A DNA stretch of 64,000 nucleotides from positions 62,001 to 126,000 of the forward strand of contig WHUZ01000069.1 in the NCBI GenBank assembly GCA_015179045.1, written 5' to 3'. The stretch comes from Kalaharituber pfeilii (lineage: Eukaryota > Ascomycota > Pezizomycetes > Pezizales > Pezizaceae). The notes under the pieces were generated by a model. The model searched no databases, was not told where the DNA came from, and worked only from the letters and a program-made list of their open reading frames with translations. Positions 41,358 through 52,499 of this stretch are shown here, in pieces (the first letter of the stretch is position 1; each line of letters begins with the position of its first letter). A program made the translations under genes and the position numbers.

Positions 41358-42206
41358 TACCGGTGCTGGTACTGCCTTCTCTACTCCCATTCTCATCCCC
41401 CTCACCTCCCCGTCCCAAACCGTTGCTCCCGTCCCCATCTCCTCTCCTCCCCCGCCATCTCAATTCCAAAAGCCCCCTCCTACTCTCCCTTTCTCGTTCA
41501 TGCTACCGTCTGTGAAAACCGCGCCCGCCCCTTGTGTTGCCCAGAGGATGGACGCTTCCCACTCCACTCTCCCTCCCCCTTTGCGTCCTTCTCTCTGTAT
41601 CTCTTCTACTTCCACCTTCCTGCACTTCCCTCCCCATGACACCTCATCCACCCCCTCCGGCATGACGAAGCTAACTTGGCTCTGCATCCTCCCGGCGACC
41701 GACTCAAAACCATCCTCTTTCTTCGTCGCCCAGCTCGCGCCCCAGTCCCTCCAGTCTCTTCCTCTCTCCTCTTCCTCTCCTTCCCCCGGAAATCGGCAGT
41801 CCATACATCACCTCCCCATGCCCCTCGCCACGAACCTCTCTTGCGCGGCGTCTAAGATCGTTTCTGCGCACTCCACACCGGCAATCCAGTTTACTTTCTG
41901 TATTGCTGCTCTGTGGACTGCTCCTGTGGCCTTCTTCAGTATCTGGTACTGAACTTTATCCATCTCCTTCCTCCACTCCTTTTGCCCCCTCCATCCTATC
42001 TCTGCCCCCCACATCATCACTGCCCTAAGCATCCCCGTATATAGTTGGTGCCAACTCCTTGGGCTCATCCCCCATTGCCCTGCCCCCAACTCCATCATCT
42101 TCCCCGTCAGTTTCCTCGCCTTCTCTATCCTCGCCTTCCAATGGAAATCGAAGTCAAGAGTCGAGTCAAAGATCACCCCTAACCCTGTTCGGTTCGCCTG
42201 CGTCTT
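41358..42206 (-). pseudogene. LINE-B ORF2 internal fragment
   Basis: The minus strand matches 1174-1850 and extends further upstream. Frame 41808-42206 gives the RT thumb (LGVIFDSTLDFDFHWKARIE, GMSPRSWHQLYTGMLRAVMM); frame 41460-41804 gives the linker and the first RNase H motif (AVFTDGSMNEKGRVGGGFW). A short deletion near 41812 breaks the frame. Neither the 3' tail nor the palm is present. The left junction is at about 41358 (CTACCGGTGCTGG). Confidence 0.8.
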
Positions 42207-42566
42207 CACTTGAGTATATAAGTGTATGATTCCTGCAACTCTTCGCTCCATAAACTCAAGCGTTATCATCCTCTGATTTCTTCGCCTGAATACTATTATT
42301 CTATCAAAAAGCCAACCACATCACGAACCGAACCACTTCCCCCACCAAAAACAGGACTATCATCGGGAACATATATCTACACCACCACTAAAGATTTTTC
42401 TATATAGTTTACAATTCTTAAAATTTGATAATATATTTCATACGAGCATATTTGATTTCTGAACCACGCAGTTTTGTGGGGCGTTTTTATGCAAATTGCT
42501 CATAAGTTTTCAGTTGCAATGCGATTCTATGAAGTCACTAATAATACCCTTGAATTTGGAAATCCG

Positions 42567-43000
42567 GGGGCGCACCTAGCCTTCCAGTGCAGTCAGCAGA
42601 GGTTTCGCCCAGAAGGCTTTAGAGAATGGGGGGATATGGAGAAGAACTGGAAAAGGACAGCAGAGAATGGGGAGGAGTGGGATGAGTTGGAAAGGTTCTT
42701 CTCCGGGATCAGGTTCTAGGGCGCCGTGCGGTTTGCTGTCGGGGAAGTTTGCTTGCCGGGGTGCGAAAGTGTGGAGAAGAGGGGAGGGGGGGAGGGGGAG
42801 ATATATAGTGGAGCCTCCCTGAGGCAGAAACCGGAAGGTCCGTCCGGAGGTTTCTGGAATCAGGTGGTAGAAGTAGATAGAAATTTCTTTGTTTGTTAAG
42901 CCTGTCTCCGGGCTTCGAGGGCTTGCCCAGGGACCCTGCCATGGCCACGTGCTACAAGCGGGGTTATGTGATCTAAAAAAAAAAAAAAAAAAAAAAAATA
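42567..43000 (+). mobile_element. LINE-B 3' fragment
   Basis: The last 50 codons of ORF2 (AHLAFQCSQQRFRPEGFREW to the end FFSGIRF), 3' UTR, LINE-B tail and an A run of about 25. It is nearly identical to 11570-11990. It ends exactly where duplication copy 2 begins. Confidence 0.88.
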
Positions 43001-44392
43001 CAACTTGACCTATAGGTAAAATGATATGCAGTGTTTTTCTCAATTCAAGTTGAGCAATTGCATTGACAACATTGTTTATATGAAAACTTAAATGTTGTGT
43101 AAAATCTTCCAAACTCTTTGAAATATCACTTTGCCTCTCTTTGCGCACTTTCACCTACAGTGATATTACCTGATTTAAGCATCGTGATATTCTTATCAGG
43201 TTTATTGCAGCTCCTGAACTCAGAATTATGCTGCAGCAGCAAGATATGCTACGAAAGTACGCAGAATGCGCAGCCTTAATTCCTTAAGGACAACAGTGTG
43301 TCGTAACTAGAGCTGCATGATTTAAAAATTGGCCCTTACTCTAGCCTTGGTAGAGATTAGAACAAAAATCTGCGGTGGTGGTAGTGGTGGTGGAGATACA
43401 TGCTCTGTCGGGTGGTCTGTCTTGGTGCAGAGAGTGGTTCGTTTGGTGGTGTGGCTTGCTTGTAGTACATTTCGACCTCGTGGGGCCAATATTTAATAGA
43501 GCCTATGGCGCGCGACATTAGTAACTGCCTCTTCAGATAATTGCAGTTCGGGCAATCGGGGAAAATCCTGTCGCTACCACAGCCTGCAGATTTGTCTCAG
43601 CATTCCCCCATTTTCCTCGCTCCCTCTGAAATATCAAACTTCGACCGAACGAGAATTTCCTACAATGGATACACAACACAATTACTCATCCCATTAGAGC
43701 CGACAGGGTGGCATACAAGTAATGAAAAAAGAAAAAAGGGACAAAAAAAACAAAAAAAAAACAAAGACAAACGCACAATTCCTCACGTAACTGGAGTGGA
43801 GTGGACGGACAGGGGTGTCATTAATGTTAATTACATATGATGCCTACATGAGTACCTACATGAGTGCCTGTGTTGCTAGTTAGACTGCATACCACAGTCT
43901 GCTGTGTCCCACTGTGGTAGGCGGCGGCGCCTAACTGCTATATCCACGCTGGCGCTGGGCTCAAGGAAGTCGCTCTTCCTTCTCAACATCCAGTTCTTTC
44001 CTACACATCTATCAAGTTCTTCTATTCAATGTTCAGTTCCTTATTCCTGTCTTCAGCGCTCGTTTACCTTTGCCTATTCTCCATATAGCTTGCGTTTATA
44101 TATGTTCTTACTAATCATCTTCTACTATATTTAATACTTACAAACATCAGTTGTTCTCGCCTTGCTTGTACATTTGCTTGCCGGGGGGAGAGAACGACCT
44201 CCGAGACCCTCCAAGGGAAGAAGACAGAGACATGCTATTGCAAACCCTGGAGTGGGTGGACCAATAAATTTCTTAACTATTTAACGTTGGTTTCGCATAT
44301 CAGGGATTTTTCATTTTTCATTAGCTTATCTTTTCACTATTATTTTCTTTATAAGGGACTCATATCTTTCCAATTCACTCTCATGTAACTAA

Positions 44393-44445
44393 ACCTCGTC
44401 ATAGCCCGTAGGGCGGCATACGAGTAATGCTATAAAAAAAAAAAA
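44393..44445 (+). mobile_element. LINE-A 3'-tail insertion (copy 2 of the shared one)
   Basis: CTCGTCATAGCCCGTAGGGC followed by GGCATACGAGTAATGCTAT and A residues. Same site as 4452-4510. Confidence 0.8.
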
Positions 44446-44731
44446 TTGTACATTTGCACTTGCATATACACTCAACGCGCCACTACACAGTACAACCCGA
44501 AGTATCCCCTTGAGGCAAATTGCCCAGTGACCTCCCAGCAGAGGACCACAGCTGGTGAGCGATGGTCGGCCGTACCCCCTTACGTGCTCATACCACGCGA
44601 ATAAACTAGCACCAATGGAAAGATTTCCTTGCATGAATGAAGTATGAAGCCAATTGTTTTATTCTGACGTGCGTAAAAGCATACGTGCTAAAAGAAGATT
44701 GTATTCAATACATGTGCTTTATGGCTCTTAT

Positions 44732-45701
44732 TTATTGATCCATCACGAAAAGTAAATAAAACTTCTCATAGCCCCCCCGGTTGCCTTGCAAATTTACCTT
44801 TTTCTCCCCAGGATGCAATCTCAAGTACCGTCCGGGCAGTGCCAGTGGTTCAATTGCAACTTCTCCATTCCATCCCAAAGGGTGAATCCTGAACTTTTCA
44901 TTCTCTCCGCATTCTCTTGCAACTCTTTGCACGTATTGGCAATTCACAGTGCCACCTCCACCGCTTGCTTTTGTCCCAGGGCTCAATTCCTTAGGGTCGC
45001 AGCTCGCGCGCATATACACATTGGGAAAAGCAATTGACTGGAAGGCGACCGTTCCATCCGGATAGCGCTCTAGCTCGAAAACCTCGTGGGACTTGATGTG
45101 AGGAGCAATGCTAACGGAGCCGGCTCCCTCAGCAGCATGCGTACTGACGTTTTGCCCATTCAATCCAATAAAGTTATTAACATAATAGGATGACATAATC
45201 GCAACACGAGGGGGTGGGTGCTCTGGCAGATGTATCCACAACGGCCGCGGTTGAGTTTCGGTCTCAGATGAGTGTTCTGAGGTTCTATCACAGGCCTCAT
45301 CTGAATGTCTCTCTTCATTTAATCCCTCGGTTCCTATGTCTGTCACCACAGAAGCGGATTGGCTAGGAGTGAAGAAACATGTTCTTTCCGCCTGGGAGGA
45401 TCCCAATTCCTGCCATCCATGATATGCAACGCATGGCTGGTATGGTTTTCGTACCTGCCGCCCGGAGTAATCTCCGGAGTAATTTAGTAACACTGATAGT
45501 AAGAACTCAAAAGTTTGGAGCTTGAAGGAACAATACCGCATTCACCAACTTGACGAAAATGACGCGTGGGTCTACACCTTCCTGCGTAGCGGAGTGAAAC
45601 CATTTCCACAAATTCTCCATTGCTGGTTTCGTCATGAATATGTCTGGAGTTAGGAGATCCTCGTCCCATGACGGTTTGGGAGAGCATGTGTCGCTTGCCA
45701 T
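44732..45701 (-). CDS. Beta-trefoil (fascin-like) protein, family copy 2
   Basis: Exon 1 is 45537-45701 (from MASDTCSPKPSWDEDLL, 55 codons). An 82-bp phase-0 intron (45455-45536) follows, then exon 2 at 44732-45454, giving about 295 residues. The reading frame is open upstream of the chosen Met to 45863, but only the part from MASD is conserved in all three copies. The C-terminal trefoil-like blocks are VFELERYPDGTVAF, NVYMRASCD, GTVNCQYVQRVA, GENEKFRIHPLGW and VAIEPLALPGRYLRLHPGEK, ending FYLLFVMDQ. That end agrees with the third copy and so is probably ancestral. The protein is close to copy 1, with a handful of replacements. It shows no signal peptide. The role is unknown; a cytoskeletal or carbohydrate-binding trefoil is possible. 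Confidence 0.78.
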
Positions 45702-47482
45702 GACGAATGGTTTGTAGTCAAGAGTTGAGAGCGCGCACTGTTCTGCTATAGATCCAATATTTGCTACTAATGGAACAAGTTGCGATGAGGGTGAACCAGA
45801 GTCGTTGCGAGTTTGCAAACGTTTGTTCTGGTAATGATCGCTCAGGCCTCCAGCATGGGGCAACAGATGTGCTTACAAAAAGATGATGTCATCCTGCTTG
45901 AAGCGGATAGCTACGTGATAATTGCAAAGGCCAATAGCATTAGTGAGTTTATGTGAAATTCAAAGCCGGGCTCTGAAATAAAACAGGGATACGGATGCAT
46001 ACGTATGTAATATCCAGTAATGCCTTGAGCGAAAAAATTTCACTGAGAGTTCAGCCTCCTCTACTCTTTCACTTCTTATACATTGATACCTGACTGCTAC
46101 CTAGCGCTTGTCGGCAGAACTTGACTGCTGCTTCTTAAGACCTAGTGCTCTCTCTTGGTGCTTGAAAGCTTATGATGTCTTTTGTGGTGCGATTGACAAC
46201 TTGTTCGCTGGCTCATAATTTCTGCATTTAAGCTATACATGTCTGCATAACAAAAACTTTCCTAGATTTATTATCTACTCACGTTCAAGTGCTTACCGAA
46301 ACTACCCCATCCTTGCAGTGGAAATGTACCCTGGTAAAACTTGGTTTGAGTTTCACATGCATTCTTAGAGGAAGGCACTCAATGAATCAAAAGTAAATGA
46401 AAGAAAGTTTGAAAAAGTACGTAAACGAATAAATTAATGACAAATGAATGAAAAAGTTGCGAACAAGTTACGAAGAAACCAAGAAGCAAATCAACAGTTG
46501 ACAAAAGAATAATTTAACAAATGAATAAATAAATATATGTATAGTTTCACCTAGAAAAGATAGTTTGAGGCGGTACCTAGGCGCAGATCTAATTGCGACA
46601 GTACGTCCAGTTTTATCGCAGTAAACAAAGCTCAATAACTGCGAGTTTGCTTTTGAGCATTTGCTGAAGTGCAATTACAAGAGTGGTTCAACACTGTAGT
46701 CTAGAGAATGAAGGTATACAAAGTACTTGGGGGTGCAGGAAATTACTTACTTGTATGCGTACTCACCAACGGGGGTACTGGTATTGCACTTGTTAGTAAT
46801 TCTAGCTGAAACATGATGGATCGGACCCGATGTTCTGGCCTGCTGACGAACATTGCGGTCCGCGAATAGGCCAATTCGTCGGTGGGCTGGCCGATTCGCG
46901 AATGGGCCAGCCCACCCGCGAACAATTTTTTTTACAAGTACACTAGGTACCTCTATGTGCTGCTAGTAATAAGTATAGAGAAACGTTCTGCTACCAAGGA
47001 TAATTGATAAGCCATTCACTGTGTGCTTGCACAGCCCCATTGCCACTGACAGGTTGCAACTTGCAAGTTGCCCTTCCTACCCATATGCTAGAAAGATAAT
47101 AAAGACAACATAATTAAAAATTTGCTGCGCTTCTTCTAACACTGCTGCAGTAAAGAATATAGATTTGTTATCATAGCTAAATTAAAATTAATAGAATAAC
47201 TATAAAAAAATTAGTAAATAGACTTCTAGTATTCTTCTTGCTTTAAGTGAAATTTTGGAGTTATCTTCATAGGTAGAGATATCCGGATTCCTCCGCCGTT
47301 TCTAGTGGTAGTAACAAGGATTGCGTTGATGCCAAGAATTACAATTTTGGTGGTTGTATTGCACTTTATAGAATCCTTGCAAGTGCCAAGCATCCACTCT
47401 CGCTGGTATTGAATCTGCTCTGGGTATACTTTGCTCCTCTAGGTATCACAACTGAGTTGGTGACCAATTCATATGTAACTAA

Positions 47483-47542
47483 ATCGCCATAGCCCGCAGG
47501 GCGGCAGGAGATGATAAAAAAAAAAAAAAAAAAAAAAAAAAA
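47483..47542 (+). mobile_element. LINE-A 3'-tail insertion
   Basis: ATCGCCATAGCCCGCAGGGC followed by GGCAGGAGATGAT and an A run. CCAATTCAT occurs on both sides (about 47464 and 47546), a probable target duplication. Confidence 0.75.
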
Positions 47543-47856
47543 GCCCCAATTCATGACTCATGTGCTGGCCCACTGACAAACATTGTGGTTCGCAAAACTA
47601 TATATATGTGCCGGGCCATTCGTAACAACGTTCCAGTGGCCACTGGCCCGGGCTACTCAACGGAACTAGAACAACGCATTGACCTTTTTGTTCTGCTACA
47701 TACAACAGAATGTTGGTATGTTGGTGGCTGTTAAAATACTAGAAGGTTCGAAATTGTAATTGTCTTAATCATTTGTTTATTTTTTTTTTTTATTTACTCA
47801 AGTATTTAAACTTGATATTTTTCCATGCTGTCGGTATTTTGAATGTATTCTACATA

Positions 47857-48182
47857 CCGTATTAACTCACTTAAGAGGCAAAACACAAACGCGGGCTAGT
47901 GCGGTCTTGGCAAGCCTCTTGGCGCCATTGCGCGTTTACTACCAAGTATGCACAGGCACGATCTCAAAACATAATAGAGATTGATATTCAGAAGGACCTG
48001 ACCACAGAAATAGGAGACTGGATCAAGGTGATGAATAGTACTAGACTGGCTTTTGGGTGCTGGAGTGTAGTTTCCTTTCCAGTCATGATACTGAGGATGA
48101 TGGGCCTGAATATAATTTCCGTTGGCAAGCAGATGAGTACTAGAGGAAGAGAAGGAGATACTATCTTCGCTGTCACAAAGGA
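47857..48182 (+). mobile_element. Deleted pogo-like element, left end plus transposase 3' end
   Basis: Starts TA/CCGTATTAACTCACTTAAGA as in the element at 50073. It then jumps to the C-terminal coding end (GTAGTTTCCTTTCCAGTCAT, GATGATGGGCCTGAATATAA). No matching right terminus was recognised. Confidence 0.7.
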
Positions 48183-48236
48183 TCAGACCATACTAGATGT
48201 GTTAATAATGCTTTCGCAAGAGGTTCAGAAGGGGGC

Positions 48237-48520
48237 CTTTAATGTAGCTGTTTTTTCCTGTCGCCGGAGGGGTCCTTTATGAAGCTGTTTTTTTTTTTTC
48301 GCCAGGGGTCTATGAAGCTGTTTTTCCTGTCGCCGGAGGGGGTCATTCATGAAGCTGTATTTTTTTTGCCCTGTCGCCGGAGGGGTCCTTGATGAAACTG
48401 ATTTTTCCTGTCGCTGGAGAGGTCTTTGGTAAAGCTGTTTTTTCCTGTCGCTGGGGGTCCTTGATGAAGCTGTTTTTTCCTGTCACCGGAGGGGTCTTTA
48501 GTGACGCTGTTATTTTCAAA
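48237..48520 (+). repeat. ~35-50 bp tandem repeat (minisatellite)
   Basis: The unit GAAGCTGTTTTTTCCTGTCG plus CCGGAGGGGTCCTT repeats about seven times with length variation in the T run. Open frames through it on the minus strand (GDRKKQLHQGP-like) are a product of the repeat. Confidence 0.85.
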
Positions 48521-48839
48521 CAGTGGATATGTGGACACGCGAGTGTGTGTGAGAGTCTGAGAAGGTGAATTGTAGGTAGAATAAGAAAATTCAAATTCTG
48601 AGTGGTCCGGGCCAGTCACTAACCAGCGTTCCATTGAGTAGTCCTGGCTAGTGGCCACTGGCCCGGGCCAGTCACCGTTTGTTACGAATGGCCCGGCACA
48701 TATAGGTACATAGAGGTTCGCCGCTAGGCCAGGTGTTCGCGGCTGGACTGGCCCCGTGAACAACACCATATGTTTTTCACGGGACCGGCCGATTCGCGAA
48801 CCGGAAAATGTTCGTCGGTGGGCCAGAACAGCTGCTACT

Positions 48840-49365
48840 ATGTCTACTGAGCAATAACAATCATCTCTTCTAGTTAAAACATTACAGTACTTAACGTGAC
48901 CGATGCAGTAAAGATCTACCCCCCTGTAACGATCTTACATTTTCACCCCCGCTTCGGCAACCCGCTCCTCATCTTTCAACCACAATTATCCTGCATATCT
49001 CAGCGACTTCTTCATATTTTGAACTCGTTTTACCAACAGTTGATAGCTTATGCGATAGGAAAGTAAGCCTGAAGACATCGCTTATACATACAAACATTGG
49101 GAAAAGTCAATACCAAAATTGCTTCATACCATGATGTGAAAGCTGGTACATTATGTAGATGACTCGATGGGGTACAGAAAGGAAGGAATGAGGCTTGTGA
49201 AAGATAGCAATTGCTTACTAGAGGCGAAGAAAATATAGTAGAGACCTGGGCACTTATTAATCGGTACATATGAGATAAGTGAAGAAAAACTATAAAACCC
49301 CGTTCCCCTTCTGTCCCCCGCCATGAAGAGATAAAGCCTGAATTAAAGTGGAAGAGAGTTTGGAC
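48840..49365. other. No supported feature
   Basis: AT-rich sequence with unsupported short frames only. Confidence 0.4.
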
Positions 49366-49369
49366 TGAT

Positions 49370-49860
49370 GATCCTGCTATCCCGCCCCTTCGTTCCTATG
49401 TGTTACTCCCCTTTCAGCATGGCTGCCAGTACGTCCCCTTGGCTCTTCTCCTCCTGCGGGGCTTCCATCGCCGCCCTGCCCCCCGGCCACCTCCATTTCC
49501 AGACTCTGCACCTTTCCCAGATGAGAGATGTCGCCTCTTCTTCCTCCCCGTTCCATTGGCACTCCGGGCTTTCTGCTTGCTGTATTTTGTATTTCCAAGA
49601 GTTGAGCCCTTTGCCGCCCAGGAGTCCTCCCAGTGTTGCTGTGAGCCTCCCAAGGCGTTGAGCCTTAGCCGGAGTCGGTTTCTTTCATCTGCTCGTTCTG
49701 CCCTGGCTTCTGTGCACAGTCTGGCCTCGGTGACCGTTTCGGTCTGGTACTGGAGTATGCTCCTATCTTGGCCGCCTGGTCTGCCGTTTCGTTCTCTTTC
49801 AGGCCCTTGTGGCTCTTGAGCTACATTACAGCTACGTCTAGGCCTCCTCTGCGAATACTG
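49370..49860 (-). pseudogene. Diverged LINE ORF2 C-terminal remnant
   Basis: The minus strand around 49414-49760 reads ETVTEARLCTEARAERADER then NRLRLRLNALG, the linker after RNase H in LINE-A. The knuckle region beyond is recognisable only across frames (WNGEEEATSLIWERCRVWKW). No tail is attached. Confidence 0.65.
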
Positions 49861-50072
49861 AGATCTATGGCTGTTTTCTATATAATACTGAGGTTGAGCT
49901 GATTGTATTTCAACTCGGGCCTCCTCTCTTATCGTCCAATAGATTCTATACTTTGTAGCTATGACCTCCAAAAGTGGCTACTGATCAGCACATTTAATAA
50001 AACTGTGCAAAATCACTGTCAACTTGAGTACGTCTTGCTCACATACTAATCGAAATAAAGATAGCTTGACTA

Positions 50073-51960
50073 CCGTATTAACTCACATAAGAGCAAGAAA
50101 TCAAACGCGCGCTAGTTCGGTCTTGGCAAACCTTTCAGCGCCAGTGCGCGTGTATCACGCACGGGCGCATAATGATTCCCGAATTACCGCGATGCTAACC
50201 TCAACACCACGATGGATCTGAGCACAGAAGTAGGAGACGGGATCAGGGGAGTAAATAAACGTTGTGGAGTGTTAATGAAATCATCATTATACCATAGGTA
50301 CCTATACTGGAGCATCATGATTTCTTCTATTCTTAATAACCCACAAGTTATTGAAACACAAGTTAATGAGTTGGCAGCTAAGCTCTCACAAACCTCCTTA
50401 CAAAAGAATCGATTGAATGCACTAAAAAAACGCCCTGGACCACATAGACAACCTATTGCAGCAAGGCCACGTTGGGTCCCTGTACCGTCTGCATCACCTT
50501 CTAAAAGCAAACGGAGTAGAACTGTTGAGTTCAAGCTTGGTGTACTCTCTTGGGCACGCCATACACAAGTTGATAATGGTAAAGGTAGAGTTAGAAAACC
50601 TACATTGGAAGAGATTCGGCAGAGGTTCAGATTGAAAAATGCAGCTACAATATCAAAATGGAGAAAGGTTTATATCCTTTCTTACTATATACTACCTATT
50701 TACTTAAAGCTAATATTAGATAGAATGAAGAGCTACTTTTAAAAGCACATGGAAAATCCCGGCGAATACGACAAAACATTCCGCGATGGAAAGAACTTGA
50801 GAAAGCACTTGTTACCGCCTTTACAGCAAGACGACAAATTGGCCGCGTTGTACGTTACCGGTGGTTTGAGCGAACTTCAAAACAGCTATTTAGTGAGATT
50901 TATCCTGATTCATCGGTCCAATTTCGATTTTCTCAAGGCTGGTTCCGGCGATTTTTAGCTCGTAACGAAATTACCCTCCGTGCAATAACCAACAAAGCCC
51001 AACAAACACCTGAGGAATACCATGAACTTATTACCAACTTTTTATGCTTCAATCGCCGGAATTCACAACTACGAGATGGCACTACCGATGTTATGCAGAG
51101 AGTTGGACGATATTCAATTTCCAATATCGTGAACATGGATCAAACACCCTTGCCTTGGGAATACTTGGAGGGCAAATCATATGAGTTTAAAGGAAGCAAA
51201 ACTGTATGGGTAAAGAGCCAAAAATCTGGGTGGGGGAAGCGGCAGGCAACAATTCAACTTACAGTTTTTGCAGACGGAAAGCCTCGTGTTAAGCCTCTCT
51301 TGATCTTTCGTGGTGTTGCTGAGAGTACAAGTGCTGTAAGAAAACGGGAGACCTCAAGATATGATCCTCGTGTTGTTGTTCAGTTCAATAAGAAGGCATA
51401 TGCAAATACTGACATTATTCAATTTTGGCTTCAAAAACTCCTCTGTGCAACTTTCAACTAGAAGAAGTGCTAGGTTGAATGGAAAACAGCGTAGCCATGT
51501 AGTTTCTTTTCCAGTTATTAGTGATACTGAGGATGATGGGCCCGAATATGATTTCCGTTGGCAGGCGGATGAGTATTAGAGGAAGAGTAGGAGATATTAC
51601 AGGGTCACCGCGACGTCGACCGTAGGGTGGACGGCTGGTGAAGCAAAAAAATGTGAAATATGCAATGCGCAAATGCGCAAATGCATCGCAGTTACACAAT
51701 AGCTATATGAGATACATAGAGAATTAGTGAGCATTACTAGTCAAGTGTCTTTTTGGCCTGGCGGACGGTAATCTCTGCGTTTACCACCTCCGTGACAGAG
51801 TAGAGAAGCTGGAGATTAGCCCCCATGTATAATCGCATTCCTGTGCTTAGTAATGCCAAGATTGCACGAACCGCGCGCTAGCGCGATTAATGGCGCCTGA
51901 GCCATGCCAAGACCGAACTAGCGCGCGTTCATTTTCTTGCTCTTAAGTGAGTTAATACGG
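50073..51960 (+). mobile_element. Pogo-like DNA transposon (1.9 kb, internally deleted)
   Basis: Terminal inverted repeats of about 55 bp start CCGTATTAACTCACATAAGA (left) and end GTGAGTTAATACGG (right). They are flanked by TA at 50071-50072 and 51961-51962. It carries a transposase gene with one intron, missing the C-terminal half of its catalytic domain. The MITE at 32053-32338 consists of its two ends. Confidence 0.9.
50212..51579 (+). pseudogene. Pogo/Tigger-type transposase, DDE domain truncated
   Basis: Exon 1 (50212-50667) ends ...NAATISKWRK. A 56-bp intron (GTTTAT...GCTAATATTAGATAG, 50668-50723) restores the frame into NEELLLKAHGKSRRIRQNIP and onward in exon 2 to the stop at 51461. 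The middle part (RWKELEKALVTAFTARRQIG, FRFSQGWFRRFLARNEI) is a CENP-B-type DNA-binding helix-turn-helix pair. The catalytic domain starts VNMDQTPLPWEYL (first Asp) and continues to PLLIFRG. The remaining catalytic residues are gone: after LLCATFN the sequence jumps to the C-terminal tail PVISDTEDDGPEYDF and RWQADEY in another frame (to 51579). The true start may be a later Met, such as MKSSLYHRYLYW. It cannot transpose by itself. Confidence 0.8.
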
Positions 51961-51962
51961 TA

Positions 51963-52180
51963 CTATGATATTCTCCTGAACTGAGGATAAAGCTATCTTA
52001 AACTTACCCTCTCGCCCCTTCTCAACTCCGCAACTTGACAATGAAAGGTAAGAGGAACTGCTATTTCGCTGGCTTTATTAATACTGAAAAAATTATAGGT
52101 TCTCAAGTTGTACTCTACTAAACTTGCTACTTGAGGAATGCTATGGTGGATGGCTTAGTGGGTAAGTGCGAGTGCACTAT
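51963..52180. other. No supported feature
   Basis: AT-rich spacer between the pogo-like element and a degenerate repeat. Confidence 0.4.
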
Positions 52181-52435
52181 ACAATTCAGCGAAGGGTTCA
52201 GCAAGCAATTCATTATGTGAGCTAACTAGCAGTTTAGCAGATGAGTTAGGAAGTTCAACAAACAAGTTCAGCGTGTAGTTCTACAAGCGATTCGGCAAGT
52301 GATTCGGTAGGGGATTCAGCAGGCACTTTAGCGGGGATTCAGCAGGCATTCAAGAGATTCAGCAGCCAATTCAATAAGCGGTTCAGCAGGCCATTCAGCA
52401 GGCGATTCAGAAAGTGATTCAGCAAGTTGTAGTTG
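52180..52435 (+). repeat. Degenerate short tandem repeat (ATTCAGCAGGC type)
   Basis: GATTCAGCAGGC and variants (ATTCGGCAAGTG, GTTCAGCAAGCA, ATTCAGAAAGTG) recur some 18-20 times with a spacing of about 12-16 bp. It is not coding on either strand. Confidence 0.8.
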
Positions 52436-52499
52436 ATGGGTGGGCAACTGGAAAGATACAGTTGTAAATATGACTGCAGCGGTATCCAGATAGGAATGT

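Larger units (their letters stand above)
43002..46831. repeat. Segmental duplication, copy 2
   Basis: About 3.8 kb matching 2870-6883. It lacks the LINE-B tail of copy 1 (empty site near 44147-44160) and about 118 bp corresponding to 3840-3957. It ends where an inverted-repeat element begins at 46831. Contains trefoil gene 2. Confidence 0.9.
46831..48830. mobile_element. ~2-kb region bounded by inverted repeats
   Basis: TGTTCTGGCCTGCTGACGAA (46831) is mirrored at the right end (TTCGTCGGTGGGCCAGAACA, ending 48830) with few mismatches. Further GGCC- and CGCGAA-rich palindromes lie just inside, including one at 46877-46921. A partial repeat of these words is at 47562-47650. No target duplication and no own transposase were found. 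The interior holds a LINE-A tail, part of a pogo-like element and a minisatellite. Confidence 0.5.

Noticed and set aside
48343..48769. 140-codon minus-strand frame with repeated GDRKK and HQGP words
   Set aside because: It is a translation of the minisatellite at 48237-48520.
49400..49819. 139-codon plus-strand frame
   Set aside because: Antisense of a diverged LINE ORF2 remnant whose linker motif reads on the minus strand.
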